Shown: positions 5,139 through 5,296 of the stretch, piece after piece
How positions within the stretch are numbered: the first letter of the stretch is position 1
Layout: each line of letters opens with the position of its first letter
Assembly: GCA_030152125.1 (NCBI GenBank)
Contig: JASLIR010000135.1
Location: 1 to 5,296 of the forward strand
Length of the DNA: 5,296 bases
Direction of reading: 5' to 3'
Origin: Alkanindiges sp.
GTDB lineage: Bacteria > Pseudomonadota > Gammaproteobacteria > Pseudomonadales > Moraxellaceae
The notes under the pieces: model-generated
The model's input: only the letters and a program-made list of their open reading frames with translations
The model's database searches: none
What the model was told of the DNA's origin: nothing
Made by a program: the position numbers and the translations under genes

Positions 5139-5296
5139 ATGGCCAAGCGTCCACCAGCCCCTAAAACCGGAAAGGCTAATAGCAGAAAGACCACCCCCAG
5201 CAAGTCTACCAAGAGCAACAGCAGTTCCGGTGGCTTATTTAGCTGGGGCGAGGTATTGCAGCACCGCGCAGCCAGAGTGCTGGTTCTGCTGGTGCT
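5139..5296 (+). CDS. mltG: Probable endolytic murein transglycosylase MltG, N-terminus only (cut by window edge)
   Basis: The reading frame opens at the ATG at 5139, 31 bases after pabC, and is still open at the window end after 52 codons. A TGA in the same frame at 5133-5135 makes this the first possible ATG. The visible part has a basic, Ser/Thr/Lys/Pro-rich tail of about 29 residues (MAKRPPAPKTGKANSRK...), then a linker (GGLFSWGEVLQHRAAR) and the start of a hydrophobic segment (VLVLLVL). This is the topology of a single-pass inner-membrane protein with a cytoplasmic N-terminus. MltG, which cuts nascent glycan strands, follows pabC in E. coli and Pseudomonas, so the name rests mainly on gene order. 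The catalytic domain is not visible. No clear Shine-Dalgarno precedes it, and the start codon lies in a small CATGA...TCATG inverted repeat (5125-5141). Another basic-tailed membrane protein is possible. Confidence 0.6.
   Translation, partial: MAKRPPAPKTGKANSRKTTPSKSTKSNSSSGGLFSWGEVLQHRAARVLVLLV

Overview
The window looks like chromosomal DNA of a gammaproteobacterium with mid-range G+C. The evidence is a CysT/CysW/CysA/Sbp sulfate importer very close to the Escherichia/Pseudomonas type, and a pabC gene followed by what is probably mltG, an order known in Enterobacteria and Pseudomonas. A Cellvibrio-like relative would fit, but that is only an impression.

Minus strand, 3778 down to 1: a five-gene sulfate (thiosulfate) uptake operon in the order sbp (periplasmic binding protein), an RBBP9/YdeN-type serine hydrolase, cysT, cysW and cysA (ATPase, cut by the window edge after 97 codons). 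The cysT and cysW genes overlap by 4 bases and the other gaps are 18 to 54 bases, so the genes are very probably co-transcribed from a promoter upstream of sbp. Sbp captures sulfate in the periplasm, CysT and CysW form the membrane channel, and CysA powers import. The hydrolase is a cytoplasmic protein of unknown substrate placed inside the operon. A stem-loop lies flush against the sbp stop codon and may uncouple sbp abundance from the downstream genes.

Plus strand, 4295 onward: pabC (4-amino-4-deoxychorismate lyase, folate pathway) and the start of a membrane protein, most likely mltG, cut by the right edge.

The divergent intergenic region (3779-4294) is the most unusual part. Besides a candidate sbp promoter and a leader with three TGACAC repeats, it contains a 268-bp non-coding element (3952-4219). 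It has about 32-bp imperfect terminal inverted repeats, is flanked by a 4-bp ATGA duplication, and contains two internal hairpin-forming inverted repeats. This is the architecture of a MITE-like non-autonomous mobile element. I could not assign it to a known family.

Two starts are revised from the longest reading frames: cysT begins at the ATG at 2032 rather than the GTG at 2038, and pabC at 4295 rather than 4277. Both choices rest on well-placed Shine-Dalgarno sequences.
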